64,000 nt of DNA from Adiantum capillus-veneris (lineage: Eukaryota; Streptophyta; Polypodiopsida; Polypodiales; Pteridaceae). This document shows positions 44,201 to 56,400 of this stretch, piece after piece; the stretch's first letter is position 1; each line of letters begins with the position of its first letter. The DNA lies in contig CM043949.1 in NCBI GenBank assembly GCA_014529385.2, positions 111,786,477 to 111,850,476 of the forward strand. The letters run 5' to 3'. A program made the translations under genes and the position numbers. The notes beneath the pieces were generated by a model that was not told where the DNA came from, did no database searches, and saw only the letters and a list, made by a program, of their open reading frames with translations.

Positions 44201-45211
44201 GGTTGCGAGATATGCACAATAGGAGTAGGTCCAGAAATCTCTAGAATGTTTTCCACTTCCTACGCATAGTGTGGACTCTTGGAATCCACTGATTGCAGTA
44301 TTTTCCACAGGAGAAAACTTAGTCTATTTACACCAAATGCAATCACGTACGCGTGCATCTTGAAGGCATGTTGCTCCATGCAAGATGATCGTATGGACAC
44401 AAAAATTGAGATTGATATTGTTAGTCACGGGCTGTTGATGAAAAAAGATGTCATGTTTGGCAATGCCTTGGTCGATATGTATGCCAGATGTAGTGCGCTT
44501 GAGAAAGCATAAAAAGTGCTTGAGGAGATTCTTGCAAGGAATGTCGCCTCTTTGAATGCACTGATTGTGGGATGTGCATAACAAGAGCAGGGCCAAAAAG
44601 CTCTAGGCTGTTTTCAATGGAAGCAAAGCATTGGAATGCACTAGTTTTGTAGGATACACACAATAGGAAGCAAATGCAAACGAAAGGCTTCTCTACAAAT
44701 GCATTCACCTATGCTTGCACCTTGAAGGATAGTGGCCTTATGCAAGTTGTTGACATGGGTGAGAGAATTAACGACAAGAAGATACCTAGTTTGGGGTTGT
44801 TGGTAAGCCTATGTTGTGCTTGGCAGTGCATCGGTCATAGGATACACACAACATGAGCAGTGCCTGAAATCTCTAGGCTATTTTCAGCTTCCTATCCGGA
44901 GTGTGGACTCTTGTGTACTGATTGTGGGATTTTTTCCATAGGAGAAAGGTCTAGTTTGTTTTCGCCACATGCAATCACCTATGTATTCATCTTGAAGGCA
45001 TGTGGCTCTACGCAAGATACTGATATGGGCAAATTATTCACAATTGTTAGTTAGAGTCTGTTAAAAAAAGATGTCGTCCTTGGCATTGTCTTGGTCAATA
45101 TGAATGCTAAATGTCGCCTCTTAAAATGCACTGATTGTGGGACGTGCGCAATAAAATCAGGGCCAGAAAGCTCGATACTATTTTTAGCGGATGTAAAGCA
45201 AGTGTATCTCC
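41242..45211 (+). pseudogene. PLS-type PPR pseudogene array, left part
   Basis: Plus strand. PLS-type PPR repeats in about 303-bp (101-residue) triplets recur at 41690, 41993, 42298 and, more eroded, to 45060. The best stretch is 41658-41951: AVTYACILKAC, GKQIHDEIVNQGLLKK, LGNALVDMYAKCG, KAQQVLDELPD, AVSWNALIAGYAQQG. Reading frames change between units and stops are common. Between 42890 and 43700 several units of roughly 250 bp are near-copies, implying local tandem duplication. No E, E+ or DYW domain was found, and the only plausible start (41242) is inside a broken repeat. Intact relatives bind organellar RNA and direct C-to-U editing; this locus is dead as it stands. Confidence 0.88.
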
Positions 45212-45216
45212 ATAAA

Positions 45217-45539
45217 TGTTGAGATGTCGAGCTCTACAACTTGAGCTGGCATCCACTACGGGTCTTGGCCGCTTACTGCATTTACTCACTGGCGCGTTAG
45301 GTGACCGACACGGAGGATCTCTGCCAGTGATTCTACAGCGGGACTACACTTATAGTGCCAGCCTAGTACGCTTCTAGCGAGTTCACACTTAGTGACCGCA
45401 TGTACATATGTGCTACTTTTCAGCTTTAGCACTTAGTCATTTTGTACTCTCTTTTCTGTGAAGAAGAAGAAGAAGCTTTCCATCTCTGTGTGCTTTTGTG
45501 CTTGCCTTGTGTAGCTCTCTTGCATCCTCATTCTTTACA
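45217..45539 (+). mobile_element. copia3 5' LTR
   Basis: 323 bp, TGTTGAGATGTCGAGC to CATTCTTTACA. It contains GCACTTAGTCATTTTGTAC and a GAAGAAGAAGAAG run near its end. The start of transcription was not determined. Confidence 0.95.
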
Positions 45540-45551
45540 TGGTATCAGAGC
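45540..45551 (+). promoter_or_regulatory. copia3 primer-binding site (tRNA-iMet)
   Basis: TGGTATCAGAGC immediately after the LTR, with no spacer. Confidence 0.95.
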
Positions 45552-45851
45552 CTGGTGCAGGCAAGAGAGGCTAAGAGAGCAAGAGCATCACAATCCCTTT
45601 GTTCGCAATCCACGACCAGATGCCGAAGGCGCCTCGCGCAGCGAAAATTTTTTTTGGGGTTTTTCGCACAAGTTTCTAAACAGGTCTCCAAAGTGCAGTA
45701 TACAGAGATTTACTGTACAAGTACAGTGGTTGTGAAACGCTTGATTGTGGACACTCGTTGAGTGTAGAAAGCGTTACAGGAACCACGATAGCAGGTTCAG
45801 CAGATTTGCAGGTTTTTGCAGATTGCAGCTATTTTGTCTTAGTGCTTCAAG

Positions 45852-46655
45852 ATGTCTGACGGTTTCAGTCAGATTGTTACTGAGAAGCTTGAGAAAAATA
45901 ACTACCCTGCATGGAAGTTCAAAATAACAAATTTCCTAAAAGGAAAAGGTTATTGGGACTATGTAGAAGGAGACAATGAAAAGGAACCAGAGATTCCCGA
46001 GGCAAATGCTACAGCAGAACAAAGGAAAGCTTTGAGGGACTGGCAACAAGGCCAGAGCAAAGTGATGTATTGGCTGTCTATGAGCATCACAGATGGCATG
46101 ATGGGCTATCTACAGGATGCTGAAACCCCCGCCATTGCATGGAGAAACTTAGGCAGAGTGTTCGAGGTGAACACCAAGGCCAGGAAGCTTCAACTAAAGT
46201 CGGAGCTAAATCAGGTTAAGAGGAACAACCTCTCAATCAATGATTATGCCTTGAAGATCAAGAGTATCATTGAGGCTCTTGGATCTATTAAAGTGTCAGT
46301 GGAAGACGATGACATTGTCCGTGCATGCTTGGATGGTCTAGGAGATGAGTATGTACATTTTAGGTCTTCCATGAATACAAGAGACGACATCCCCATGTTC
46401 CAAGATTTGATTTCTATGCTTATTCTTGAGGAGAAGAACCTTGACACATCTTCTTCTCATGGCAGAAATAATTCTGAACAGGCCTTCTATTCTAACTCCA
46501 ACAGAGGTAGAGGTAGAGGTCGTGGTCGAGGCCCAAGGGGTTGCAGGGGCCAATTTCTGGAAGGTCAATCAAATCAAAACAATACAGGTGGCAGGGGAAA
46601 CCAGTCTCAAGGCAGGGGGAGTCAAAGAGGTCGTGGTGCAGGATCAAGCAGGTAG
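45852..46655 (+). CDS. copia3 Gag
   Basis: 267 residues starting MSDGFSQIVTEKLEKNNY, the usual copia Gag opening with a W-K-F-K/E block (YPAWKFKITNFL). The UBN2 region follows (VMYWLSMSITDGMMGYL, ARKLQLKSELNQVKR, YALKIKSIIEALGSI) and then an RG/RGR-rich basic tail (46500-46650). It ends in TAG at 46653-46655. The zinc knuckle CWTCGERGHMSRDC comes 13 codons after that TAG in the same frame, so the stop falls inside what is normally Gag. ATG 45852 is chosen because it begins the conserved region, about 300 bases after the primer-binding site. Confidence 0.93.
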   Translation: MSDGFSQIVTEKLEKNNYPAWKFKITNFLKGKGYWDYVEGDNEKEPEIPEANATAEQRKALRDWQQGQSKVMYWLSMSITDGMMGYLQDAETPAIAWRNLGRVFEVNTKARKLQLKSELNQVKRNNLSINDYALKIKSIIEALGSIKVSVEDDDIVRACLDGLGDEYVHFRSSMNTRDDIPMFQDLISMLILEEKNLDTSSSHGRNNSEQAFYSNSNRGRGRGRGRGPRGCRGQFLEGQSNQNNTGGRGNQSQGRGSQRGRGAGSSR

Positions 46656-49600
46656 CAACATACTCCAGATAGTAGAGAATGTTGGACTTGTGGTGAAAGA
46701 GGTCACATGTCACGTGACTGTCCAAAGGGAAAAGCAAGTAGAAAGAGAGAACAGGGCAACTATGCATCTACTAGCAGAGATGCAGATGACAGCAAAAATG
46801 AGCGCATGTTTGTTATGCAGCATGTAATGAATACAATGACTGCAGAGAATTCCACCCAAGATGATGTTTGGTATGTGGATTCAGGTGCCTCTAATCACAT
46901 GACGTCTCGTGGAGAGTGGTTTAGAGATATGCGCAAACCAGATGTGTCAGGCTATGTGCAGACAGGAGATGATACAGCTCACCCCATTGCTCATGTAGGG
47001 GACATACCTCTAAATACGAAGAGTGGGAAATCAAAGTACTTAGCATATGTACTTCATGTCCCAAACATTACAAAGAATCTTGTTTCTGTTGGACAAATGG
47101 TTGAGCAGGGTTTGCAGGTTCGCTTCAATCCAAATGGCTGTTATGTAGAAGATTTCCAGAATGGCTGTAAGCTGATCACAGAGGGCAAATGTGTGGGCAG
47201 AATGTTTACGCTGAATGTAGACATGCCTGAGGTAAAAGCTGCATTATTTGCACAGGGCACAGGTGTTGTGGCTGATGTTGACATTTGGCACAAACGCATT
47301 GGCCATTTCAATGAGCAGAGATTGCGCAGCATGCAATCAAAACAGATTGTAAAAGGTTTGCCCAAATTCAAGGTGGATGGTATGCATAAAGTGTGTGCAG
47401 CATGCCAGTTTGGAAAACAGTCAAAGGGCTCATTTCCACATGAGCGCAATGTATGTAAAAGGCCACTTGAGGTGGTGCAGACAGATGTTTGGGGTCCAAC
47501 CGATACTGCAAGTATACATGGTTGCAGGTATTATGTCTCTTTCATTGATGACCATACAAGGAAAGTATGGGTCTACTTCATGCGTAACAAAAGTGAAGTG
47601 TTTGGTCACTTTCAAGACTTCAAAGTCATGATTGAGAAGGAGACAGATATGCAAATCAAGACATTGAGGTCAGATGGAGGGGGAGAGTACTTCTCCAATG
47701 ATTTTTCAGATTTTCTGCGAATGCATGGTATACACAGGCAGTTTACATGCAGATATACTCCACAGCAGAATGGGGTCGCAGAAAGGAAAAACAAGCACAT
47801 TGCAGAGGTTGCACGTGCATTGATGAATGAGAAGAACATGCCTCATCATTTCTGGGCTGAATCTGTAAATACAGCTGTGTACATTATGAACAGGACACCT
47901 ACAGCTGCGGTGCATGATGTAACACCTGAGGAAACGTTTACAGGTACAAAGCCTGATTTGGCACACTTGAAAGTGTTTGTCTGCATAGCTTACGTGCATG
48001 TACCAGATGAGTTGCGTAGGAAATTGGATCCTAAAGCAGAGAAATGTATTCTTGTGGGATATTCCCTTGAACAAAAGGGGTACAGGTGCTACAATCCTAC
48101 TACACGAGAATTACGAGTGAGCAGAGATGTAGTCTTTGATGAGATGAGCAGCTGGTACAGTAATGCACATGGCACTATTGGGGCTGATGTAAAAGATGAT
48201 GTGGTTGTAAAAAATGTGAGGCCACAGTCACAGGTTTTGAGTGGACCACAAGAGTCCTCTTCTCGTGGCTCTGTTGAGAAACCATGGAATGGTAGACTAC
48301 GTACGCAGGTTACTCCACCAACAGGTACAGGGAATGTACCACGAAAAGGAAAGGAAAAGGTTGATGAACCTCCCTTTATGGTTGATGCATCATCAGGTTT
48401 TTCACATGTAGACATGGATTTAGATGGTTCTGAACAAAGTCTTGATGAGGAATTTGGAATTCCGGCTGTCAGGACACCTGGTGTAAGGAAAGTACAAGAA
48501 GATGCTAGAGGGCAAAGGAGTGACCAAGGACCGCGCAGATCTAATAGAGTCAGAAATCCAGTTCAGAAATTGACTTATGATGGGTATCTAGCGCATCACC
48601 AAGCCTACATGGCTAAGGTGATACAGGATGTGGAGCCCACATGTTTTGAGGATGCAGTTGGAAATGTGCATTGGGATGATGCAATGAATGAAGAGATGGC
48701 TGCATTGGAAGCAAATGACACATGGGAGTTGGTGCCATTGCCAAGTGGCAAGAAAGCTATTGGCTGTAAATGGGTGTATAAAACCAAGCATAAGGCTGAT
48801 GGTAACATTGAGCGTCACAAGGCAAGGCTGGTCGCAAAGGGTTATGCACAGACGTATGGCATAGACTATGAGGAGACCTTTGCTCCAGTGGCAAAGATGA
48901 CGACTGTGAGAGCTGTCATAGCAGTGGCTACATCTAGAGGATGGATTATGCATCAAATGGATGTAAAGAATGCCTTCTTGAATGGTGAGTTGCAAGAGGA
49001 AGTGTATATGGATCAGCCACCTGGTTATGTCGATCCAGGTTACCCAGATTATGTATGCAGACTTCTCAAAGCTTTGTATGGTTTGAAGCAAGGCTCTAGA
49101 GCATGGTATGACAGGATTGCCAAGTATCTTGTCAGTATTGGTTTTAGGAGAGCTCATGCTGATCATTCACTCTATGTACGTGAGAGTGATGTGGGGATTG
49201 TGGTCATTACCATATATGTAGATGACCTTATTATTGTTGGTGACAATGCTATGGAGATTGACCATGTGAAGGGTCTTCTCAAACAGGAGTTTGAAATGAA
49301 AGATTTGGGCGAGCTGCGCTACTTTCTTGGCATTGAGGTGATTAGGACTCCAGAGGGTGTATGGCTGTCACAGAGACAATATGCTTTGGACATGTTGTCA
49401 AAGTATGGTATGGCTGATTGTAAGCCGATTTCCATTCCCTTGGATGTGAATGCAAAGCTGAGTGCAGAGAAGGGTGATGTTGTTGAGGATGTCAATATGT
49501 ACAGGAAGATGGTGGGTAGTCTAATCTACTTGACTATCACAAGGCCAGACTTGAGCTACACAGTAGGCTTGGAGAGTCAGTTCATGCAGCTTCCGAGGAA

Positions 49601-50201
49601 GCCACATTTGGATGGAGTACGACGCACACTTAGGTATGTGCAAGGGACTCTTGACTACGCATTGTTCTATGCAGCAGATGCACCATTAGTATTGTATGGG
49701 TATACAGATGTAGATTGGGCAGGTAGCATTGTTGATAGGAGATCTACGAGTGGCTTCATGTTCTCTTTTGGGAGTGCTGCTGTTACTTGGAGCAGCAAAA
49801 AGAAGCCTACGGTTGCTTTATAGAGCACAGAGGCCGAGTACAGAGGTGCAGCAGTTGCGGCGTGCGAGGTAGCTTGGCTACGCACATTACTTGAGGACTT
49901 GGGAGTGCAGGTGGACCAGCAGATTGTCATTCATTGTGACAACCTCAGCAGCATGCAGTTGGCTAGGAACCCAGTGTTCCATGCTAGGACCAAACACATA
50001 GAGGTCCATTACCACTACGTTCGAGAGCGAGTGTTGGCAAGCGACATCGACTTGGTCTACGTCAACACAGAGGAGCAGATAGCGGATATCTTTACCAAGG
50101 CCCTCGGAGCTGAGAAGCTTCGACGTTTCCGGACTATGCTTGGACTCTGCGACATGCAGAGCTCGAGGGGGAGTGTTGAGATGTCGAGCTCTACACCTTG
50201 A
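46656..50201 (+). CDS. copia3 Pol (zinc knuckle, protease, integrase, RT, RNase H), same frame as Gag
   Basis: In frame with Gag across the TAG at 46653. Domains: zinc knuckle CWTCGERGHMSRDC, protease VWYVDSGASNHMTS, and integrase zinc part (HKRIGHFNEQRL, CAACQFGKQS). The integrase core follows (VQTDVWGPTDTAS, FIDDHTRKVW, RSDGGGEYFS, PQQNGVAERKN), then RT (AIGCKWVYKTKHKADG, MHQMDVKNAFLNGEL, ALYGLKQGSRAWYD, IYVDDLIIVGDN). RNase H comes last (YTDVDWAGSIVDRRSTSGF, STEAEYRGAAVAACE, CDNLSSMQLARNP, VHYHYVRERV, EQIADIFTKALG). A second TAG at 49821-49823 replaces the residue between VAL and STEAEY, where copia2 has Ser (KVVSLSTTEAEY). All catalytic residues that I can check are present. Confidence 0.93.
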
Positions 50202-50495
50202 GCTGGCATCCACTACGGGTCTTGGCCGCTTACTGCATTTACTCACTGGCGCGTTAGGTGACCGACACGGAGGATCTCTGCCAGTGATTCTACAGCTGGA
50301 CTACACTTATAGTGCCAGCCTAGTACGCTTCTAGCGAGTTCACACTTAGTGACCGCATGTACATATGTGCTACTTTTCAGCTTTAGCACTTAGTCATTTT
50401 GTACTCTCTTTTCTGTGAAGAAGAAGAAGAAGCTTTCCATCTCTGTGTGCTTTGTGCTTGCCTTGTGTAGCTCTCTTGCATCCTCATTCTTTACA
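50174..50495 (+). mobile_element. copia3 3' LTR
   Basis: 322 bp, nearly identical to 45217-45539. The polyprotein stop lies 28 bases inside it, so the last residues are LTR-encoded. Confidence 0.95.
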
Positions 50496-52600
50496 ATAAA
50501 CTCAATCACCTATACTTTCATCTTGAAGGCCATGCTTACATTTTGGGTATGTGGCTCTCACACGTTCTTGAGGAGATTTTTGTGGGGAGTATGGACTCTT
50601 GGAATGCACTGATTGCAAGATTTTCCCCAATGTCATGGTCAGAAAGCTCTTGTCTGTTTTTAGCAGCAGATGTGGCCTCTTGGAATGCACTGATTGCGGA
50701 AGGTGCGCAACAAGAGCAGTACTGTCTTGGTCCCTATATATGTGAAGTGAGGGCTCAAGGGCCTCTCTGCAAATGGAATCACCTATGCATGCATCTTGAA
50801 GGATGTGGCTCTACGCAAGATACTAATATGGGCACAAGAATTCACAACTATATTGTTAGTCAAAGGCTCTTGAAAAGACGTGTCGTGCTTGGCACTGCCT
50901 TGGTCGATATGTATGGGAAGCGAGGCCCTCTCTCCAAATGCAATCATCTACACATGCATCTTGAAGGCATGTGGCTCTATGCAAGATGCTGATATTGTCA
51001 CAAAAAATCACAATTATATTGTTAATCAGAGGCTATTGACTATCTTGGTCAATATGTACACCAAATGTGGTGCGCTTGAGAAAGCACAAAAAGTGCTTGA
51101 TGAGCTTCCTGTTTGCCAACATTGATTGCGGGATGTGCGTAATAAGAGTGGCTCTAGAGGCTGTTGAGAAATGATCTCATGCTTGGGACTGTGTTGGTCG
51201 AGATGTATGCCAAATGTGTTGAGCTTGAGAAAGCACAAAAAGTGCTTCAGGAGCTTCCTAACCAGAATATTGTCTCTTGGAATGCACTGATTCAAGATGT
51301 GTGCAAGAGAAGCAGCTCCAGAAAGCTCTAGGCTATTTCAAGGGATGCAAAGTATGGGAATGCACTGGTTGTGGGATCTCTCTACCGAATGTCGTCTCTT
51401 GGAGTGCATTGATTGTGGGATACACGCAACAGGAGCAGAGTCAGAAAGCTCTCGGTTGTTTTCAGCGGATGCAAAGTGGGGGCCTCTCTCCAGATGTAAT
51501 CACACACGCATGAATCTTGAAGGCTTGTGGTTGTACGCAAGATGTCGATATGGGCTTGAAATTTCTCTTTAATAGTAGCTATTACAAAAAATTGCCGTGC
51601 TTGGCAATGCCTTGGTTGATATGTTTTCCAGCAGATCTGAAGTGAGGGACTCTTTCTAGATGCAATCACATACGCGTGCATCTTGAAGGCATACGTTTGT
51701 ACACAAGATGTCGATGTGGGCCTCTCTCCATATGATATCACCTACGTGTCCACATTGCAAGCATGTGTCTCTATGCAAGAGGTTGATACGGGCACAAAAA
51801 ATGAGCTTTTTATTGTTGTTCAGTGGTTGTTGAAAAAATATGTCGCACTTGGCACAATCTTGGTCGATAATTATGACACGTATGTTGCGTTTCAGAAAAG
51901 TGACGATTTCTCACCAACTGAAGTCTCTTGGAGTGCTTTTATATCCAGTCATGTCAAGCAAGGGCAGGTGAGGAAGCTCTGAAATTAATTTCAAAGATGC
52001 ATTATGACATGGGCATGTTCTTCATGACCATTTTGCCCGAAATGTTGCTTGTCGAATGCATTAAATGATGGGAATGGAATCTCTTTCAATGCATTGGTAG
52101 CGGGATACACACTACAGGAGCAAGCCCAGAAAGCTCTAGGCTATTTTCATCTTTCTATCTGCAATGTGGACTCCTTTAATGCACTCACTGTGGAATATGC
52201 ACAACAAGAGCAAGGACAATGAGCGATACAGGAAAGAAGTTGTGCTTGGCTTTACCTAGGACTATGTGTACATCACATATGGTGATCTTCAAAACGCACG
52301 AAAAGCGCCCGAGGACCTTCCTGTGCGGAATGCCGCCACAAGATCGCAGATAGGGTCTCTATCTAGATGCAATCGACTATGCCTACACAAGAATCTGGAA
52401 GGTATGCAAGTCAATAGATGCAATCACATACGCAGACATAGATATTAGAATTCACGATATGATCGCTAGTCAATGTTTTTTGGGAGTACAATTTCATGCT
52501 TGGTGGTGGTTTGATCGATATGTTACAAAATATGTGTCCTCACAATAGCACAAAAACTTCTTAAAGAGTATCCTCCCTGTGGTGTCGTCTCTTGTAACGG
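50496..52600 (+). pseudogene. PLS-type PPR pseudogene array, right part
   Basis: It continues the array across copia3: ITYTFILKA at 50505 directly follows the duplicated ataaa. Blocks such as WNALIA, LVDMYGKRG, NMGTRIHNYIVSQRLL, LVNMYTKCGALEKAQKVLDELP and VSWSALIVGYTQQEQSQKALG recur to about 52480 in shifting frames. Decay increases rightward. No editing-type C-terminal domain was recognised at the end. Confidence 0.82.
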
Positions 52601-53063
52601 GTTAAGTGTAGGAGATGCCAACCATTGTTGATGCAAGGAAGTCCACTGGCGATAGACATTCAATCGTGCGGTGAGTAAGCATTATCATTTTTTGATTTTT
52701 GACACTGAGAACGCAGTTAACGAATGCATTGAAAATTGCACGCTGCCGTGGGAATGGCACGTTCCCTCGCATTATAAAAATTGGGGAAGATTGTGTAAAC
52801 TCCCCCATGCAAGGAGACTTGCATGTTTTCTTTTTTTTGAAACATAAAAAATAGAACAACAAACAATGACATTGACATCTTGTATGATCATGAACATTGA
52901 GCTTGACAAAACTCTTAACACTCCTTGTGGTTTTTGGCGAGGTACCCCTCTGAAGCATTACGATCATTAACCGATTTTTGTGGAGGTACACCACTGAACC
53001 ACGACGATCGGTATCCCAAACACTCTCAGGTAAAAAAATCTAACACTCTTTCATGAAATCTCT

Positions 53064-53139
<76 letters not shown>

Positions 53140-53306
53140 CCCAATATTTTGTTCGATCTCAATTCGATCTAACATAGCTAATGAAGCACTCTAGTTTTAT
53201 AAGTAATAAGGAACCAACCAAGCATACACTCACTAAGCGTGGTTCCATCCAATCTCTCCTCTCTATCTCTCCTCTTCCCTCTCCACATGCACGCACCCTC
53301 AACAAC
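52600..53306 (+). mobile_element. Probable copia 5' LTR remnant with CT microsatellite
   Basis: It ends CACCCTCAACA, followed after two bases by TGGCATCAGAGC (53307-53318), one change from the iMet primer site. A CT tract (53066-53135) lies within. The left boundary was not resolved. Confidence 0.45.
53066..53135. repeat. (CT)n microsatellite
   Basis: About 70 bases of CT dinucleotide with one early interruption. Confidence 0.95.
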
Positions 53307-53318
53307 TGGCATCAGAGC
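53307..53318 (+). promoter_or_regulatory. Primer-binding site-like sequence (iMet variant)
   Basis: TGGCATCAGAGC differs from the canonical site at one base. It lies two bases after an LTR-like AACA end, on the same strand as the gag remnant at 55020. Confidence 0.6.
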
Positions 53319-53593
53319 TTTGCTCTTCACACAACGTCCTCTTGGCCTTGTCAACGTGTGCATAAGCTTCGAGCAGCTAAGGTTCAAAGACCTTGGAGCA
53401 AGAGATGAATAGTAAATCAAAAACTGCACATAGATGCAAGGCAAGTTTCTCCTTGCTCTCTATTCCTATGCTAAAAGCGATCACATGCAGGTCTTTCTCT
53501 CTCAATCCTTGCTTTGGCTGGCTCTTGTGGCCTTTTATGTGTGTGTATAAATATCTGGAACATGGGAGAGTCGGAGACATGGAGTGTGCGCAT

Positions 53594-53629
<36 letters not shown>

Positions 53630-53768
53630 AAGATTTTCATCCACATTTGGCTACTCTTTGTCATTTTGGCATTGGCATTGACTCTCAGCTTTGACAAATT
53701 TCTACTTCAGCATCGAGCTTCAGTTCCGGATCTTGCGGATCGGCATCAACATGTAGGTACAAGATTGG

Positions 53769-53873
<105 letters not shown>

Positions 53874-54469
53874 AAACTTTGGCTCTCCTGCATTTGAGTC
53901 TCTTGAGAGACTTGTTTCTCGACCACATCACTCAAAGGCAAAGAGTTTGCATTGAAGAGGGGTGAGTGTTTGATCACCAATCAAGGACCACTTTACAACC
54001 GAAGCGAGGCTTTCAACAACAAAATCACAGGTGGAGTATTTTTATTGGGGCGGTGTCCATATGGCTCTATGTATGCTATTGTTTCTCGACAAGTGTTTAC
54101 ATAATGATTTTCTACGGGTTCGACAGATTTTCCATCTGATTTTGCCATGTTTATGGTTAAATATAGGCTACCATTTGAGGGATTTGATATCTAGTTCTCA
54201 TGCATATAGCCTAGCTGGCTTGTTATAAATATAAGACACGGGACACTTGGTTGGATATAGGTCTATGGATTGCAATTATGCATCATTTTATCTTCTCAGT
54301 TGGAGGTTATGCATCATATGCCTCATATGCATATATTGTGTACTTATGAGTACTATTTTCTTGCTTGAGAGCGTGTCCCTACTGGGATTGTTGATTTTCT
54401 GCTTGCATACTATCTTGCACCTATTTGAGAAAATATATTGCTTATTGTAGTGATTGTACGGTCTATGTA

Positions 54470-56400
54470 CGTTGAGTTGTAGACATTGCCCCCATATGAC
54501 AATTATGGAGCCAACTTTGGCTTGTTTTGGCAATTATCTAGCCATTTTTTAAGCTCGGTTTGAAAGATAGTCCTTTTTAAGATTAAAAGATGGTGGTGTC
54601 GTGTCTCCTGAGGGTTTTTTTGAGTTGGGGGATTCTCGAATGTTGAGAGCCGGATATCCCTTATTTTGTGGCCTCGCCATAGGGTATGTATAGAGTGGGA
54701 TAGGTGCTATTAACACCATGTTTATATATAGTTTATACCCTGTTACATGGTTTATAAGTTGTTTCTACTTAAAGAGCATTCTCTTATCTATTTTGAGTTA
54801 AGATTTTGGTTCCCATATAGAGGAGACTCTGCCTAAATTTTTCCACAAACCTAGTTTATACAATGATAGCCCTTTTTTGCTGTAGTTTTTATTTGAGATT
54901 TCAATGACATCAATTTTTATAGAGGAGATTCTATTAAAAAAATTCCAAGTTATTGCCATAGTTTCTTGGTCTTCTTACCATAGTGTTTAACTCTTTCAAT
55001 TATGGTATCTTTTTCTAAAAAAGACATTTGCAACATTTGAAAGTTCATGGCACTAACTTTTCCATATGGAAAGAACATATTTAGGATGTTTGAAATCAAA
55101 AAGATCAATTGGATCCACTCTTTATGAGTGTCAAAATGGCGATGTCCATATGGATGCAATGGAAAATTCTTGATGCCAAATCTGAGTCCTCTATTCATTT
55201 ACATTTTAGAGAGTTAGTGCATTTCATTATTGTTGGTGAAGCTACTTCTAAAGCCTTATGGGAAAAATTGTGCAATACATACGAGACCAAGAACGTAAGT
55301 AATAACGTTCACTTGATGAAGAAGCTATTTAGCTTCGCATGAAAGAAGGCAACACAAATTATGAACATTTAAATGAGTTCTACTCTTCAGTAAATTGACA
55401 TTATAGGTACTTGATTTTGAGGAAGAGGTGTTGTCTATCTTCTTGGCATACTCTCTACCTTCCTTATGGGACATTTTTTGCATAGCCATAAGTGACTTTG
55501 CGACTGAGAGAAAATTGGTTTATAATGATATAGTCGCTACTCTGTCGAGTGAACAGATTTGTAGAAAATCCATGGACCCTCCTAAGCAAGGCGATGCCTA
55601 TGTTGCTACCTCACATAGACAAAAGGGTCGTAATCAGGATTGTAGCAAGAGTAAAGATCATAAGACTTCACACAACAAGTTTAAAATATCTATGCATAAT
55701 GTTGAGTGTTACATTGTCACAAGAAAGGGAACATGAAGAAGGATTGTAGGCTTTTGTAGAGAGACACTACTACGTCTCAAGACAACAACAAAAATTTACA
55801 TTGATGACAAGAGCAAAGCAAAGTTAGAGTAGATCAACATAGTTGAGTCTACTAAGACTTCAAATATCTATGAGATGATTGGTCCTTTAGATGTTTTGGT
55901 TTTTACTTTGGACATTAGAGATTGTTTCTCTACTTATGCATACACAAAGGGCATAGTGAAGCTCGGTGACTTGTAAGAGCTTGACATTTTTGGGTTTTGG
56001 AGACATTAGATTGGTTTCATATGATGACATGGAGTTTATGTTGAGAAAATGTCCCCAAGCTAGCAAAGAGATTGATTTCAGCAAGGCTTCTAGATGACTT
56101 GGGTTACACGACCATCTTTGGGAATGACCCTTGGGTCATTAAGAAGGGCAATATTGTGGTTCTTAGAGGGCAAAGATATGGTATCATAAATTCTATGTAT
56201 GCATCTTGTGTAAAAGTGGACTACAAATCTATAGTCGAGCTATTGTCTTGTGGCTTAGTCGGTTAGGCCATTTGACCCTAAAGGGAATGAAAACATTGGC
56301 ATGTTTTGGTTACTTACCAATGTTAAGTTTTTTTGGATTTTGTGTGAACAATGCATTTATGGCAAACAAACTAGGACAATCATTTACCATTGAATAGAAA
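54470..56400 (+). pseudogene. Decayed copia leader, gag and pre-integrase region (copy A)
   Basis: A leader (54470-55010) is shared with 62020-62570: GAGTTGTAGACA, TTTTTTGAGTTGGGG, ATTCTCGAATGTTGAGA. Gag fragments follow: LKVHGTNFSIWKEHI, SIWMQWKILDAKSE, LWEKLCNTYETKN, VHLMKKLFS. Next comes a zinc-knuckle-like CYIVTRKGT, then the protease/integrase link (SARLLDDLGYTTIFG, VVLRGQRYGIINSMY) and RLGHLTLKGMKTLACFG with NNAFMANK. There are many stops and frameshifts. RT and RNase H are not found downstream. Confidence 0.75.

Larger units (their letters stand above)
45217..50495 (+). mobile_element. copia3: young full-length Ty1/copia element
   Basis: LTRs at 45217-45539 and 50174-50495 differ by two substitutions (CTACAACTTG/CTACACCTTG; CAGCGGG/CAGCTGG) and one T in a run. 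A perfect ataaa duplication is at 45212-45216 and 50496-50500. The primer-binding site is 45540-45551 and the polypurine tract TCGAGGGGGAG is directly before 50174. One polyprotein frame spans 45852-50201. It inserted into the PPR array. By LTR identity it is the most recent event in the window. Confidence 0.97.

Noticed and set aside
48588-49166. 192-codon minus-strand frame inside copia3 pol
   Set aside because: Antisense to RT codons, with no domain; a shadow of the real frame.
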